Assembly (NCBI RefSeq): GCF_020103725.1
Contig: NZ_JAHXBG010000010.1
Location: forward strand, 186,001 to 250,000
Reading direction: 5' to 3'
Origin: Hyalangium gracile
Lineage (GTDB): Bacteria; Myxococcota; Myxococcia; Myxococcales; Myxococcaceae
Length of the DNA: 64,000 bases
Both the position numbers and the translations under genes were made by a program. Positions 36,977 through 45,690 of the stretch are shown piece by piece. How positions within the stretch are numbered: the first letter of the stretch is position 1; each line of letters starts with the position of its first letter. The notes beneath the pieces were generated by a model. That model searched no databases. It was not told the DNA's origin and was given only the letters and a program-made list of their open reading frames with translations.

Positions 36977-38416
36977 ATGGAGACGAAGGGGCTGCGGGAC
37001 TTCCTCGAGATTCCGTACGACGAGCTGGAGGCGATGAACCTCCGCGTGAAGGAGCAGCGTCTGCGGCGCGAGTCTCCCGACAAGCTGCGCGAGGAGCGCA
37101 TCAAGTACCTGACCGACGAGAAGCGCATCAAGGCGGTCACCGTGTGCTTCACCGACCTCGAGGGTCGGCTGCACATGCTGGACTACGACAAGAAGTTCCT
37201 GCTCAAGAGCTCGGACAACCTCACCTTCGACGGCTCGTCCATCCGCGGCTTCTCGGCGCAGGCCGAGAGTGACCTGCGCCTCAACCTGGACTGGGCGTCC
37301 TTCTACTGGCTGCCCTCGGACATCTTCGGCCCCGGCAAGGTGCTGATGTTCAGCGAGGTGCTCGAGCGCGACGGCTCGCCCTACCACTCGGACATGCGCG
37401 GCCTGCTCAAGAAGATCACCGAGCAGATGTACCAGAAGGACGGCACGGTGTTCCACGCCGCGCCCGAGATTGAGGGCTTCCTCTTCAAGGGGCGCGACGC
37501 CGAGCGCCACTACCACGAGACGGGCACGCTGGAGTTCGTCTCCACCGGCGGCTACTACCACTCGCTGCCGGGTGACGCGCTGCGCGCCTTCATCGACAAG
37601 GCCGCCGAGGCCCAGCGCGCCATGGGCTTCCAGAACGAGAAGGACCACCCGGAGGTGGCGCCCAGCCAGTTCGAGATGAACTTCTCGTACAGCGAGGCGC
37701 TCATCGCCGCCGATCAGATCCAGCTCTACAAGCTGCTGTGCCGCCAGGTGGCCGCGCAGATGGGCCTGACGGCCAGCTTCCTGCCCAAGCCGGTGACGGG
37801 CGTCAACGGCAACGGCATGCATATGAACATGTCGCTGTCCAAGGGCGGCAAGAACCTGTTCTACGACAAGAACGGCCAGGACGGCCTGAGCGCGATGGGC
37901 TGGGACTTCATCGACCGCATCCTCAACAACGCCAACGACATCTGCCTGGTGCTCAACTCGAGCGTGAACGCGTACCGCCGGTTGGATCCGCACTACGAGG
38001 CGCCCAACCAGATCAAGGCCAGCCCCAACAACCGCGGCGCCATGGTGCGCATCCCCTTCGGCAACGAGCGCAGCGCGCGCGTCGAGTGCCGCTCGGTGGC
38101 CCCGGACGCCAACCCGTACATGGTGCTCTACGCCCTGCTGCGCACCGGCCTCGAGGGCCCGCAGCCGCAGGAGGACGCGGAGACCAAGCGCAGCCGCACC
38201 CGCTTCCTGCCCGACAACATCTTCGACGCCGTGCGCCTGTTCAAGGGCAGCCAGTTCGTCGCCCAGACGCTGGGTGAGAACGTGCAGGGCAAGTTCGCCG
38301 AGCTGAAGCTCGCCTCGGCCGAGCGCTGCCCCAAGCAGCTGGGTACCCGCGTGAAGGCCGCGGAGATCCAGTTCCACCACGAGGTCACCAACCAGTACCT
38401 CTGGAACCAGTTCTAG
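36977..38416 (+). CDS. glnA: Glutamine synthetase, type I-like
   Basis: 479 aa from the ATG at 36977, with GGAGG upstream. It carries FDGSSIRGF, the catalytic Glu/His segments (AAPEIEGFLF, VNGNGMHMNMSLSKGG) and the substrate Arg region (NRGAMVRIPFGNERSARVECR). Makes glutamine from glutamate, ammonia and ATP. The NLYxLP adenylylation loop of enterobacterial enzymes is absent (the C-terminal region reads KRSRTRFLPDNIFDAVRLF), so GlnE-type control is unlikely. The first 50 residues include a charged helix not typical of short type I enzymes. A TATAAT at 36856-36861 in an AT-rich patch is a possible -10 box with a poor -35. A strong terminator follows. Confidence 0.94.
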   Translation: METKGLRDFLEIPYDELEAMNLRVKEQRLRRESPDKLREERIKYLTDEKRIKAVTVCFTDLEGRLHMLDYDKKFLLKSSDNLTFDGSSIRGFSAQAESDLRLNLDWASFYWLPSDIFGPGKVLMFSEVLERDGSPYHSDMRGLLKKITEQMYQKDGTVFHAAPEIEGFLFKGRDAERHYHETGTLEFVSTGGYYHSLPGDALRAFIDKAAEAQRAMGFQNEKDHPEVAPSQFEMNFSYSEALIAADQIQLYKLLCRQVAAQMGLTASFLPKPVTGVNGNGMHMNMSLSKGGKNLFYDKNGQDGLSAMGWDFIDRILNNANDICLVLNSSVNAYRRLDPHYEAPNQIKASPNNRGAMVRIPFGNERSARVECRSVAPDANPYMVLYALLRTGLEGPQPQEDAETKRSRTRFLPDNIFDAVRLFKGSQFVAQTLGENVQGKFAELKLASAERCPKQLGTRVKAAEIQFHHEVTNQYLWNQF

Positions 38417-38441
38417 AGCGCTCGAAACCACACCCGAAGTG

Positions 38442-38494
38442 AACGGGGCCGTCGCCTTCCCGCATGCCGGGCAGGGGCGGCCCCGTTGCTTTGC
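38442..38494 (+). terminator. Rho-independent-type terminator after glnA
   Basis: A 10-bp perfect stem, AACGGGGCCG pairing with CGGCCCCGTT, 25 bp past the glnA stop. The T run after it is short (GCTTT). The loop holds a small second hairpin. Confidence 0.75.
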
Positions 38495-38705
38495 GTGGCC
38501 GCTTCCGGGCCAGCAGGGTCCAAGGGTCAGCCCGCTCACTCCGCCTGGCGCCCACTGGACAGGTAGGATCCGATCGGGTTATCGCACCCTGGGTTCTAAT
38601 GAAATCGAGCTACATGAGCGCTTCCGTACGAAAGGTCTCCTCGAAGTCCCGAGTCAGGTCGCACCCGGCGGCCCGGAGGAGCACAACCCGGGGGGTCCCG
38701 AGCGA

Positions 38706-38738
38706 CTCCCCGGCCAGGCACGTGAAAGTGCCGGGGAG
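38706..38738 (+). promoter_or_regulatory. Hairpin that would mask the ribosome site of the Fur-family gene
   Basis: CTCCCCG (38706-38712) pairs with CGGGGAG (38732-38738), and GCAC with GTGC inside it, leaving a 6-base loop and a 5-base bulge. The 3' arm contains GGGGAG, the ribosome site seven bases before the ATG at 38746. If formed in RNA it would limit translation; no regulator or ligand is known. Confidence 0.4.
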
Positions 38739-38745
38739 ATCCGCT

Positions 38746-39207
38746 ATGCGACTGGCCATGGGTGAAAAGAAGGGCACCGCCCAGCCGAAGCTCGCCGACT
38801 TCCAGGAGAAGATTCGCAACGCGGGCCTGCGCAGCACCGCGCCTCGCGTGGCCGTGCTGCGAGAGCTGGAGGCCGCCACCGCGCCGCTGAGCCACGCCGA
38901 CCTGGTCGAGTCCCTGGGGGACGAGGGCTATGACCGCGTCACCATCTACCGCAACCTGACGGACCTCACCGAGGCCGGGCTCGTGGTGCGCGCCGACCTG
39001 GGCGACCACGTGTGGCGCTTCGAGCTGAAGCGGGCCACCAAGGCGCACTCCGGCACCCACCCGCACTTCACGTGCACCGACTGCGGCACGGTCTCCTGCC
39101 TGCCCGAGGAGTCCGTCCGCATCACCCCCGCCAAGGGCGCGCCCAAGGCCCTCATCTCCCGCGCGGTCGAGGTCCACCTGCGCGGCCTGTGCGACCGCTG
39201 CGACTGA
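38746..39207 (+). CDS. Fur-family metalloregulator
   Basis: 153 aa; the ATG at 38746 fits the GGGGAG ribosome site better than the internal ATG at 38758. N-terminal winged helix (LRSTAPRVAVLRELEAATA, then YDRVTIYRNLTDLTEAGLV) and C-terminal metal-binding domain with HPHFTCTDCGTVSC and the terminal zinc pair CDRC. Could be Fur, Zur or PerR; the metal cannot be read from sequence alone. The next gene, 87 bp downstream, encodes a TonB-like protein, and a Fur-box-like site lies 10 kb to the left, both favouring an iron role. The 329 bp upstream hold the glnA terminator and the masking hairpin. Confidence 0.9.
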   Translation: MRLAMGEKKGTAQPKLADFQEKIRNAGLRSTAPRVAVLRELEAATAPLSHADLVESLGDEGYDRVTIYRNLTDLTEAGLVVRADLGDHVWRFELKRATKAHSGTHPHFTCTDCGTVSCLPEESVRITPAKGAPKALISRAVEVHLRGLCDRCD

Positions 39208-39294
39208 GTGCCGAGGTGGCCGGCGCGGCCACGGCTGTCCACCCGCTGACGGCCCGGAGTTGAGCGCTCCCGCTCTTTCTGGGAGCGTGGAGCC

Positions 39295-40581
39295 GTGCGG
39301 CGCTCACGCCTCAGATGGGCCGGGCTCGTCTCGGTCCTGCTCCACGCGGCCCTGCTGGCCGTGCTCTGGGTGCATGAGCCCGTACCCCCGGAGCAGGCAC
39401 CGCCGGCCCCGCCTCCGCTCGTGGTGGAGATCCTCTCCGCTCCTCCGGAGGCGTCCCCGGCCCCTGCTCCCACACCGCCGCCACCGCCCTCCGCCCCGGC
39501 TCGGCCCGAGCATCCCCGGCCCGCGCCCCGCCCTCCCCCACCCGCAGAGCCGCAGCCCTCCGCGCCCGCTCGCCCCGAGGAGTCCCCGCCTTCCTCGGCA
39601 CCCGAGCAGACCGCGCAGCAGGCCCCCGCTCCCCCGCCTGCTGCCCAGACGGTTCCTCCTCCCGACGCGCCGCTCGCGGAGCAGCAGCAGCACCCTTCGC
39701 TCCTGCCCTCCACGCCCTCGGGAGGCTGGAGCCTGCCGCCGGGGATGGCCGAGGCCCCTCGGGGACGGACCCTCTACCCGGACGACCCCAGCCTCACTCC
39801 CGAGGCGCTGGCCGCCGAGGAGCACGCCCGCGTCAGCGCCCGGGTGCAGACGTGGGCCGAGGATGACCTGGCGAAGCTGCGCGTGGAGAACGGGCTGGTG
39901 CACCCGTACTTCAGTGGCATTCGCTCCGCGCTGGAGAAGCAGATGGAGAAGCCTCCGCTCTTCACCACGAAGGGCACCACGCAGCGGCTCGCCCAGGCCT
40001 ACGTGAACCAGGCCCAGCGCTATGGAGCCACCGGCACCACCGCGCCCCCGCGCAAGCCCCAGGGGCCCGAGGGCCGCGAGCCCCCCACCGCCTCCGAGCG
40101 GTTCGAGTCCATCTCGCGTGGCAACCCCGCGCATGACTCGATGCGCGCCTTCTTCCAGGCCGGCGAGGCCATGCAGCAGCTCGCCGAGCCCGCGCCGGAC
40201 CTCGTCATCGTCCTGGAGCTGCAGCAGGCGGCCGATGGCCAGCTGCGCTCGGTGCAGGTGGTGGAGCCCAGCGGCAACCCGGCCTTCGACCAGTACGTGC
40301 TGGACTCGGTGCCTCCCTCGCTGGCGAAGCTCACGCCTCCGCCCGCCAACGCCGTGGGCGTGCGCAAGGACGGCATCCGCACCCTCTGGGCCGTGGAGGG
40401 CCGCGTCGTCTATATCCGCCACATCAAGGAGCTGGAGGGCCAGGACGCCTGGTACATCGCCTCCGCCGCGGGCCTGGGCGTGCTCTCCGGCCGCTTCGAG
40501 GAGACCACCGGCGACATCTACGTCATCGACCTGCGCAACCCGAAGTTCGTCTGCCGCCCGAGGCTGCTGAAGCTCTGGTAG
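39295..40581 (+). CDS. tonB: TonB-like energy transducer with long proline-rich arm
   Basis: 428 aa, GTG start behind TGGAG. A single N-terminal membrane helix (LVSVLLHAALLAVLWVH) is followed by a Pro/Ala-rich periplasm-spanning arm (about residues 28-145), a helical charged section, and a C-terminal TonB_C-like domain (VLELQQAADGQLRSVQVVEP, FDQYVLDSVPPSL). TonB passes proton-motive energy to outer-membrane receptors. The C-terminal region is longer than in E. coli TonB and ends with an extra segment of about 50 residues. Lies after the Fur-family gene; ExbB/ExbD are not in the window. Confidence 0.8.
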   Translation: MRRSRLRWAGLVSVLLHAALLAVLWVHEPVPPEQAPPAPPPLVVEILSAPPEASPAPAPTPPPPPSAPARPEHPRPAPRPPPPAEPQPSAPARPEESPPSSAPEQTAQQAPAPPPAAQTVPPPDAPLAEQQQHPSLLPSTPSGGWSLPPGMAEAPRGRTLYPDDPSLTPEALAAEEHARVSARVQTWAEDDLAKLRVENGLVHPYFSGIRSALEKQMEKPPLFTTKGTTQRLAQAYVNQAQRYGATGTTAPPRKPQGPEGREPPTASERFESISRGNPAHDSMRAFFQAGEAMQQLAEPAPDLVIVLELQQAADGQLRSVQVVEPSGNPAFDQYVLDSVPPSLAKLTPPPANAVGVRKDGIRTLWAVEGRVVYIRHIKELEGQDAWYIASAAGLGVLSGRFEETTGDIYVIDLRNPKFVCRPRLLKLW

Positions 40582-40729
40582 CCCGAGCAGCGCCCGCCTG
40601 CCTGGCTGCTCTGCCTGGCTGCTCCCCAGACAGGGAGTGCCCGGTGAGGAATGACTCGGTTGGCACGGACAGGAAGGCTCCCCACCGTTTCCCCCGAAGT
40701 TCATTCACTCCGTTCAAGGGGATTCGGGA

Positions 40730-41437
40730 ATGAAGAAGCTCATTGCGGCGCTGGCGCTGTGCCTGGGCACTGCGGCCTTCGCGGAAGACACCAACACCAA
40801 GGTCCAGAACCAGCAGGAGGCCCAGCAGGCCAAGAAGCGCGACGCCACCCAGGTGTTCACGCAGCAGCCGGGAGACTCCATCCGCGAGGCGAAGCGGGAC
40901 GCGGAGGAGGGCGTGGACGCCACCCAGGTGGGCCCCAAGATTGGCAAGGCGGCCAAGGACGTGACGGGCGTCCAGACGGAGGACGAGGGCACCTTCAAGA
41001 CGGCCCAGGCCTTCTCCATGCGGGGCACGCTGAAGGACAAGACGATGGAGGGCATCACCCTGGAGCGTCAGGGGCTGCCGGCCGCGGACCTCGACATCCG
41101 TGACAAGACGGCGGTGTGGCTGGACGGCAAGAAGGTGGACAAGGACGCGCTGCCCGAGGGCGCCCAGGTCCGCGCCAAGTTCCAGCTCGAGGGCCAGGAC
41201 ATCGTCGCGGTGGAGCTGCGCGCCACCAGCCCCAAGGGCACCAAGGCCAACAAGTCCATGAACAAGGACTCGGTCAACGCTCCGGCGACCAACGACGCCA
41301 CCGGCGGCTCCGGCACGCTGCGCGATGACACGCGCGAGATGGGCAACGACATCAAGAGCGGCGCCAAGGACGTCGGCAACGACGTGAAGGAGGGCGCCAA
41401 CGAGGCCAGCGACGACATGAACAAGGCGCTGAAGTAG
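40730..41437 (+). CDS. Exported hydrophilic protein, 235 aa, function unknown
   Basis: Signal peptide (MKKLIAALALCLGTAAFA-ED), then a Gln/Lys-rich segment, a central beta-rich domain (about residues 85-165, MRGTLKDKTMEGITLERQG, then VDKDALPEGAQVRAKFQLEG) and a C-terminal amphipathic stretch with 11-residue periodicity (DIKSGAKDVGNDVKEGANEA), of the kind seen in LEA-like or apolipoprotein-like stress proteins. No named family recognised. Followed by a terminator-like hairpin. Confidence 0.75.
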   Translation: MKKLIAALALCLGTAAFAEDTNTKVQNQQEAQQAKKRDATQVFTQQPGDSIREAKRDAEEGVDATQVGPKIGKAAKDVTGVQTEDEGTFKTAQAFSMRGTLKDKTMEGITLERQGLPAADLDIRDKTAVWLDGKKVDKDALPEGAQVRAKFQLEGQDIVAVELRATSPKGTKANKSMNKDSVNAPATNDATGGSGTLRDDTREMGNDIKSGAKDVGNDVKEGANEASDDMNKALK

Positions 41438-41461
41438 TCGCCCTGATCGCCTCGAGCACTC

Positions 41462-41492
41462 GGGCCCGCTTCCCTCATGGGGGAGCGGGCCC
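41462..41492 (+). terminator. Terminator-like hairpin
   Basis: GGGCCCGCTTCCC pairs with GGGGGAGCGGGCCC over at least 12 bp around a tight TCAT loop, 24 bp after the stop of the 235-aa protein. Downstream T residues are scattered (TGCTGCTTCTG), so termination is probable rather than certain. Confidence 0.6.
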
Positions 41493-41617
41493 TGCTGCTT
41501 CTGGGTAAAGCCGTTCCCTCCCTGTGACGCCAACCGCCCTTCCCGGGCCCTCCACCCCCGCCTACGGCCCGGTACGGCGATTGCTTCTGATCCTGCCGGT
41601 CGAGGAGGCAACAGAGC

Positions 41618-43093
41618 GTGAGACGGAGACTGTTGGGGGCGTGTGCGGTCGTGACAGTGGCACTGGCGTGGGCCTGTGGAGAGTCCGAGAAGCCGATCCA
41701 GCCGTTCGCGGATCCGCCGGAGGAGCCGCAGGTGCCCGAGACGCCGAACCCGGGCAATCCACCGGACCCGGTCAACCCGAATCCCGGCAACCCGCCGGAC
41801 CCGGTCATCCCGGATCCGGGCAATCCGCCGGACCCGGTCATCCCGGATCCGGGCAACCCGCCGCCGCTGGCCGGGCCGGGCCCCTGGCCCAACGAGCCCA
41901 TCGTCAACTACACGCAGCGCTACAACCTGGGCCGCGTGCGCTCGGTGGGCGTGGATGACGCGTACAACATCTGGCTGCTGGACGGCGAGCGCATCGGCGT
42001 GCTGCGCCCCGGAGACACCCAGCCGCGGTGGGTGAGCAACATCGGCCAGGCGAGGCTGGGCTTCGGGCCCGACAAGCTGGCGCTGGGCTCCACCGTCATC
42101 TGCGGCGGCAGCGCGGGCCGGGCCTACGTGGGCTACTCGGCGCCGGACCTGTCGCCGGCGTTCATCTACAGCCCGGACGGGCGCTCGCACCCCAACTACG
42201 ATGATCCGGACCCCACCCGCTTCGATCCGGTGCGCTACGAGGAGTACCAGAAGGGCGACCTGGACGCGGTGAAGCTCACCGAGGACGGCTCCATCGTGCT
42301 CGAGGAGCACCTGCAGAAGTCCGCCCGTCCCAACGGGCCGCAGAACGTCGGCATCCGCAACACGAACGATCACCACTTCGACGAGGACCGCACGGTGCTC
42401 AGCTGCACCAAGGTGATGCACGGGCAGCACAAGGGTGAGCTGTACATCGGCACCAACCACGGCGTCACCCGCATCCGGGGGCTGGTGTACAACAGCCACC
42501 GCCACCCCATCTGGTACAAGCCCAAGGTGGACGACCAGGGCAACGTCGTCGGCAAGACGCAGATGACGGGCCTGTCCTACGCGCTGGGCATCGGCCTGAA
42601 CGGCGACGTGCTCATCGGCAACGACTGGAACGTGGGCGTGGTGGCGCCCTCGCCGAACCTGGCCGACTGGGACAAGGTGGACGACAGCCTCAACCTGGAG
42701 CGGCTCAGCACCTACGTGCCCCAGGTGAACAGCCAGGAGGAGTTCGACTACTGGCGCGGCTTCCAGCAGACGAAGGACGGCAGCTACTACCTGGGCAGCC
42801 GGGACTTCGGCCTGTGGCAGCTGAACATCGTGCGCAAGTCCGATGGGCGCGGCGTGAAGGTGGCGGGGCTGCCCACCGACTCGGTGCTGTCGCTGGCGGC
42901 CACGGAGGATGGCTCGCTCTTCATCGGCACGGGCGGCGGCGGCCTGTGGCGCATGGATGCCCAGAAGCAGCTCAGCAAGGTGAACGGCGTGGCGGGCAGC
43001 ACCGTGAAGGAGCTCCGCTATGATCCGACGGTGAGCCCGGCCATGCTCTACGTCCTCACGGATGCGGGGCTCACGGTGCTGCGCGGCCACTGA
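41618..43093 (+). CDS. Lipoprotein with proline-rich tandem repeats and a propeller-like domain
   Basis: 491 aa, GTG start behind CGAGGAGG. Lipobox LAWACG (Cys20), then a Pro-rich spacer containing 11-residue tandem repeats (residues 44-82), then about 400 residues resembling a beta-propeller of the two-component-regulator or YVTN type (VGVDDAYNIWLLDGERIGVL, LSLAATEDGSLFIGTGGGGL). No catalytic motif. Probably a surface-exposed binding protein held off the membrane by the stiff spacer. Ends with a clear terminator. Confidence 0.8.
   Translation: MRRRLLGACAVVTVALAWACGESEKPIQPFADPPEEPQVPETPNPGNPPDPVNPNPGNPPDPVIPDPGNPPDPVIPDPGNPPPLAGPGPWPNEPIVNYTQRYNLGRVRSVGVDDAYNIWLLDGERIGVLRPGDTQPRWVSNIGQARLGFGPDKLALGSTVICGGSAGRAYVGYSAPDLSPAFIYSPDGRSHPNYDDPDPTRFDPVRYEEYQKGDLDAVKLTEDGSIVLEEHLQKSARPNGPQNVGIRNTNDHHFDEDRTVLSCTKVMHGQHKGELYIGTNHGVTRIRGLVYNSHRHPIWYKPKVDDQGNVVGKTQMTGLSYALGIGLNGDVLIGNDWNVGVVAPSPNLADWDKVDDSLNLERLSTYVPQVNSQEEFDYWRGFQQTKDGSYYLGSRDFGLWQLNIVRKSDGRGVKVAGLPTDSVLSLAATEDGSLFIGTGGGGLWRMDAQKQLSKVNGVAGSTVKELRYDPTVSPAMLYVLTDAGLTVLRGH
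41747..41863 (+). repeat. 33-bp tandem repeat, about 3.5 copies, encoding an 11-residue Pro-rich unit
   Basis: The encoded unit is NPGNPPDPVNP, then NPGNPPDPVIP, DPGNPPDPVIP and a partial DPGNPP. The DNA copies are nearly identical, so unit number could change by slippage without breaking the frame. Confidence 0.9.
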
Positions 43094-43117
43094 GCCTCAC
43101 GCGAAGCGCGGTAGGAC

Positions 43118-43160
43118 AACGGGGTGAGGGTGCTCAGGCGCCCTCCCCCGTTTTCTTTTG
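43118..43160 (+). terminator. Rho-independent terminator after the repeat lipoprotein gene
   Basis: AACGGGGTGAGGG pairs with CCCTCCCCCGTT, followed by TTCTTTTG; 24 bp past the stop codon. This is the best intrinsic terminator in the window. Confidence 0.85.
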
Positions 43161-43363
43161 TCTGCCCATGTCGGACGGCCGGTGGGCAGCCCGGGAAGCT
43201 GCACGAAGTGTAGGTGCCGGAATTTCCAGGAGCCGCTCGCGTTTTTCCTTCCCGCCAGGTCTCTGGATGCTCGTGGGGCAAGCAGGTCCAAACCCCCACC
43301 TTCAACCGCGTGGGACCTGTTCTCTAGAATCCACCGCACCCCCGCACCGATGGAAGGAACAGA

Positions 43364-44275
43364 ATGCGCCTGAGACTCTCCCGCCGCACCGCCCACCGCG
43401 CCGCGAGCCCGGCGCCATTCTCCCAGGGGCGCAACACGCTGGCGCTGGCGCGGAACGAGGTGGTGGCGAGGGGCTACGAGGATCCGCTGCGCTCCGAGCT
43501 GCGGCTGCGCTGGAGGGACCACTTCGCGCTCAACGAGTACGAGCTGCATGTCCCCGGGCTGCACCCGGCGCACCACGGGCTGCGCGTGGCGCAGCTGTCG
43601 GACATCCACGTGGGGCAGGCCACCTCGGACATCCGCATCCGCCGGGCGGTGATGGCGGTGAACGCCTCGTCGCCGGACATGGTGTTCCTCACGGGCGACT
43701 ACGTGACGCACAGCCCCAAGCCGCTGCCGCGCGTGCGCGAGGTGCTCGCCGGGCTGCAGGGCCCCGTCTTCGTGGTGCTGGGCAACCATGACCACTGGGT
43801 GAACGCGCCCTACCTGCGCGACGGCTTCGAGCGGCTGGGCTACACGGTGTTGCAGAACGAGCACCGGACGGTGAGCGTGCGCGGGGCTCCCGCGTGCGTG
43901 CTGGGCGTGGACGACGGGCGCACCGGCCGGGATGACGTGGAGGCCACCTTCCGGGGCGCGCCCACCTCCGGCACGCGGCTGGTGCTGGCGCACACCCCGC
44001 CCACGGTGGAGAAGCTGCCGCCGTACGCGGGGCTGGTGCAGTTCTCCGGGCACACGCACGGTGGCCAGTTCGTCGTGCGCGGCCTCACCGAGGCCCTCTT
44101 CCGTCGCGCCGGCCAGCCCTACATCCGCGGGCACTACGCGGTGCGGGGCAACCAGCTCTATGTGAACCAGGGCCTGGGCTTCGGCTTCGGCGGGCCGTAC
44201 CTGCGCCGTGGCACCGAGCCGGAGGTGGCCTTCTTCACCCTGCGCGCCGCTCCCGCGGTACAGGCGGTGGAGTAG
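43364..44275 (+). CDS. Calcineurin-like metallophosphoesterase
   Basis: 303 aa. Metal-binding motifs in order: QLSDIHVGQ, LTGDYV, LGNHDHW, LVLAHTPPT and FSGHTHGGQ, the complete di-metal centre of the YkuE/LpxH-like branch. Related YkuE proteins are often exported and some act on membrane phospholipid headgroups, but no signal peptide is seen here. Stands alone with a 270-bp leader that begins with the preceding terminator. Confidence 0.92.
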   Translation: MRLRLSRRTAHRAASPAPFSQGRNTLALARNEVVARGYEDPLRSELRLRWRDHFALNEYELHVPGLHPAHHGLRVAQLSDIHVGQATSDIRIRRAVMAVNASSPDMVFLTGDYVTHSPKPLPRVREVLAGLQGPVFVVLGNHDHWVNAPYLRDGFERLGYTVLQNEHRTVSVRGAPACVLGVDDGRTGRDDVEATFRGAPTSGTRLVLAHTPPTVEKLPPYAGLVQFSGHTHGGQFVVRGLTEALFRRAGQPYIRGHYAVRGNQLYVNQGLGFGFGGPYLRRGTEPEVAFFTLRAAPAVQAVE

Positions 44276-44284
44276 TCCCCGGCC

Positions 44285-45481
44285 TCACGGCTTTGGGCTC
44301 TCGGCTGTCCGGCCGTGGGCACGCGCCTCCGCGTCGTTCCCGGAGGCGTGCCCGGCCAGCGCCTGGCGCGCGTCCCGCGGCAGCAGCACGGTGAAGGTGG
44401 TGCCCTCCTCCTCGGTGGAGCGGACCGCCACCCGTCCCCCGTGGGCCCGGACGAGCTCCCTCACGATGTAGAGCCCCAGCCCCAGCCCCTGGCGGCGCTT
44501 GCCCGGGGCGCTCGCGGACTGGAAGGGCTCGAAGATGGTGGCCAGCCGGTGCTCCGGGATGGGCGCGCCCGGGTTGTGGACCTCCAGCGCCAGCCGCTCG
44601 CCTCGCGGGTAGGTGCGCACGAAGACCGGCACGTCCGCGCCGCCGTGCTCCAGCGCGTTGGCGACCAGGTTGCTCACCACCTGCGCCAGCCGCTCGGCAT
44701 CCCAGATGCCCTCGCTGGAGCCCTCCTCCTCGTAGGAGATGTGCCGGTTCGGGAAGGCCGTCGCCAGCTCGGCCACCACCTGCTGGCACACCGTGGACAG
44801 GGACGTGGCGGACAGCGACAGCGGGATGCCGTCCGGGCGCCGCGCCCGCGTCAGGTCCAGGATGTCGGCGATCATCTTCGCCATGCGCGCCGCGCTCGAC
44901 TCGATGCGCTGGCCCAGCTCCTGCTGCATGGCGGTGAGCGAGCCGTAGTGCGCCATGGCTCGCGCCGAGAGGGTGATGGCGTTGAGCGGGTTGCGCAGAT
45001 CATGGCCCAGGATGCCGAGGAAGCGCTCTCGGAACTCGGCCTCCTCGCGCATGCGCTCCTCGCGAGCCCGGGCCCGCTCCAGCGCCTCGCGGGCCTCGCG
45101 CGCCTCCAGCCGCTCGCGGGTCGTGTCCCGCAGCCACAGCGCGAAGCCATCGCCCCACTGCACCGCGGTGGCGAGCCACCAGCTCTCGGCTACGTCCGTC
45201 CGCAGGTGCAGCTCGGCGACGTAGGGCTCGCCCGTCTCCACCACCCGAGCGCAGGCCGGCAGCTCGAGCAGGCTCGCGAGAGACTCCACCCACCGGGAGA
45301 GCCGCCCGTCCGGCCCGTCCATCCGGGCACAGGCCTCCGCGGCCGGGTTGCCCGACACGCAGCGGAAGGCGAGCAGATCTCCAGCGCTATCGCGCATCGC
45401 CTCGAAGAGGAGGCACGGCGTCGAGCTGTCGGCATGGTGCCGTCCCACCAGGCGCTTTCCTGGCGAAGGAACCGTGTACAT
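44285..45481 (-). CDS. Orphan sensor histidine kinase with a PAS-like N-terminus
   Basis: 398 aa from the ATG at 45481, chosen because recognisable sequence begins there; the frame is open to 45604. PAS-like sensor (about residues 15-125), a coiled linker (EAREALERARAREERMREE), HisKA with His160 in GILGHDLRNPLNAI, and HATPase (LVANALEHGGAD, QGLGLGLYIVRELVRAHGG). It belongs to the same kinase group as those at 10387, 16103 and 51552, although the GGGI motif reads RPDGI. No receiver nearby. Convergent with the phosphoesterase gene, stops 10 bp apart. Confidence 0.9.
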   Translation of the reverse strand: MYTVPSPGKRLVGRHHADSSTPCLLFEAMRDSAGDLLAFRCVSGNPAAEACARMDGPDGRLSRWVESLASLLELPACARVVETGEPYVAELHLRTDVAESWWLATAVQWGDGFALWLRDTTRERLEAREAREALERARAREERMREEAEFRERFLGILGHDLRNPLNAITLSARAMAHYGSLTAMQQELGQRIESSAARMAKMIADILDLTRARRPDGIPLSLSATSLSTVCQQVVAELATAFPNRHISYEEEGSSEGIWDAERLAQVVSNLVANALEHGGADVPVFVRTYPRGERLALEVHNPGAPIPEHRLATIFEPFQSASAPGKRRQGLGLGLYIVRELVRAHGGRVAVRSTEEEGTTFTVLLPRDARQALAGHASGNDAEARAHGRTAESPKP

Positions 45482-45690
45482 GGATGCAACCCCCCAGCGC
45501 ACCGCGATCGAGCCAGGGAGTCGGACACAGGAGAGAGCGGAGCGGCGATCAGGACCCTGCCATATTTCAGGGAAGTCGTGATCCTCCACCGCGCTCGAGT
45601 GCACGAAGATGATCAGCGACGAACACTCCCACCGTCCAGCGCCGAGAGGCTGTTCTTGGCTCGACAGCCCTTTCGTTCAAGGGAGCTTGA

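Noticed and set aside
41747-41863. Possible CRISPR array
   Set aside because: The 33-bp repeats are contiguous without spacers and lie in frame within a lipoprotein gene.
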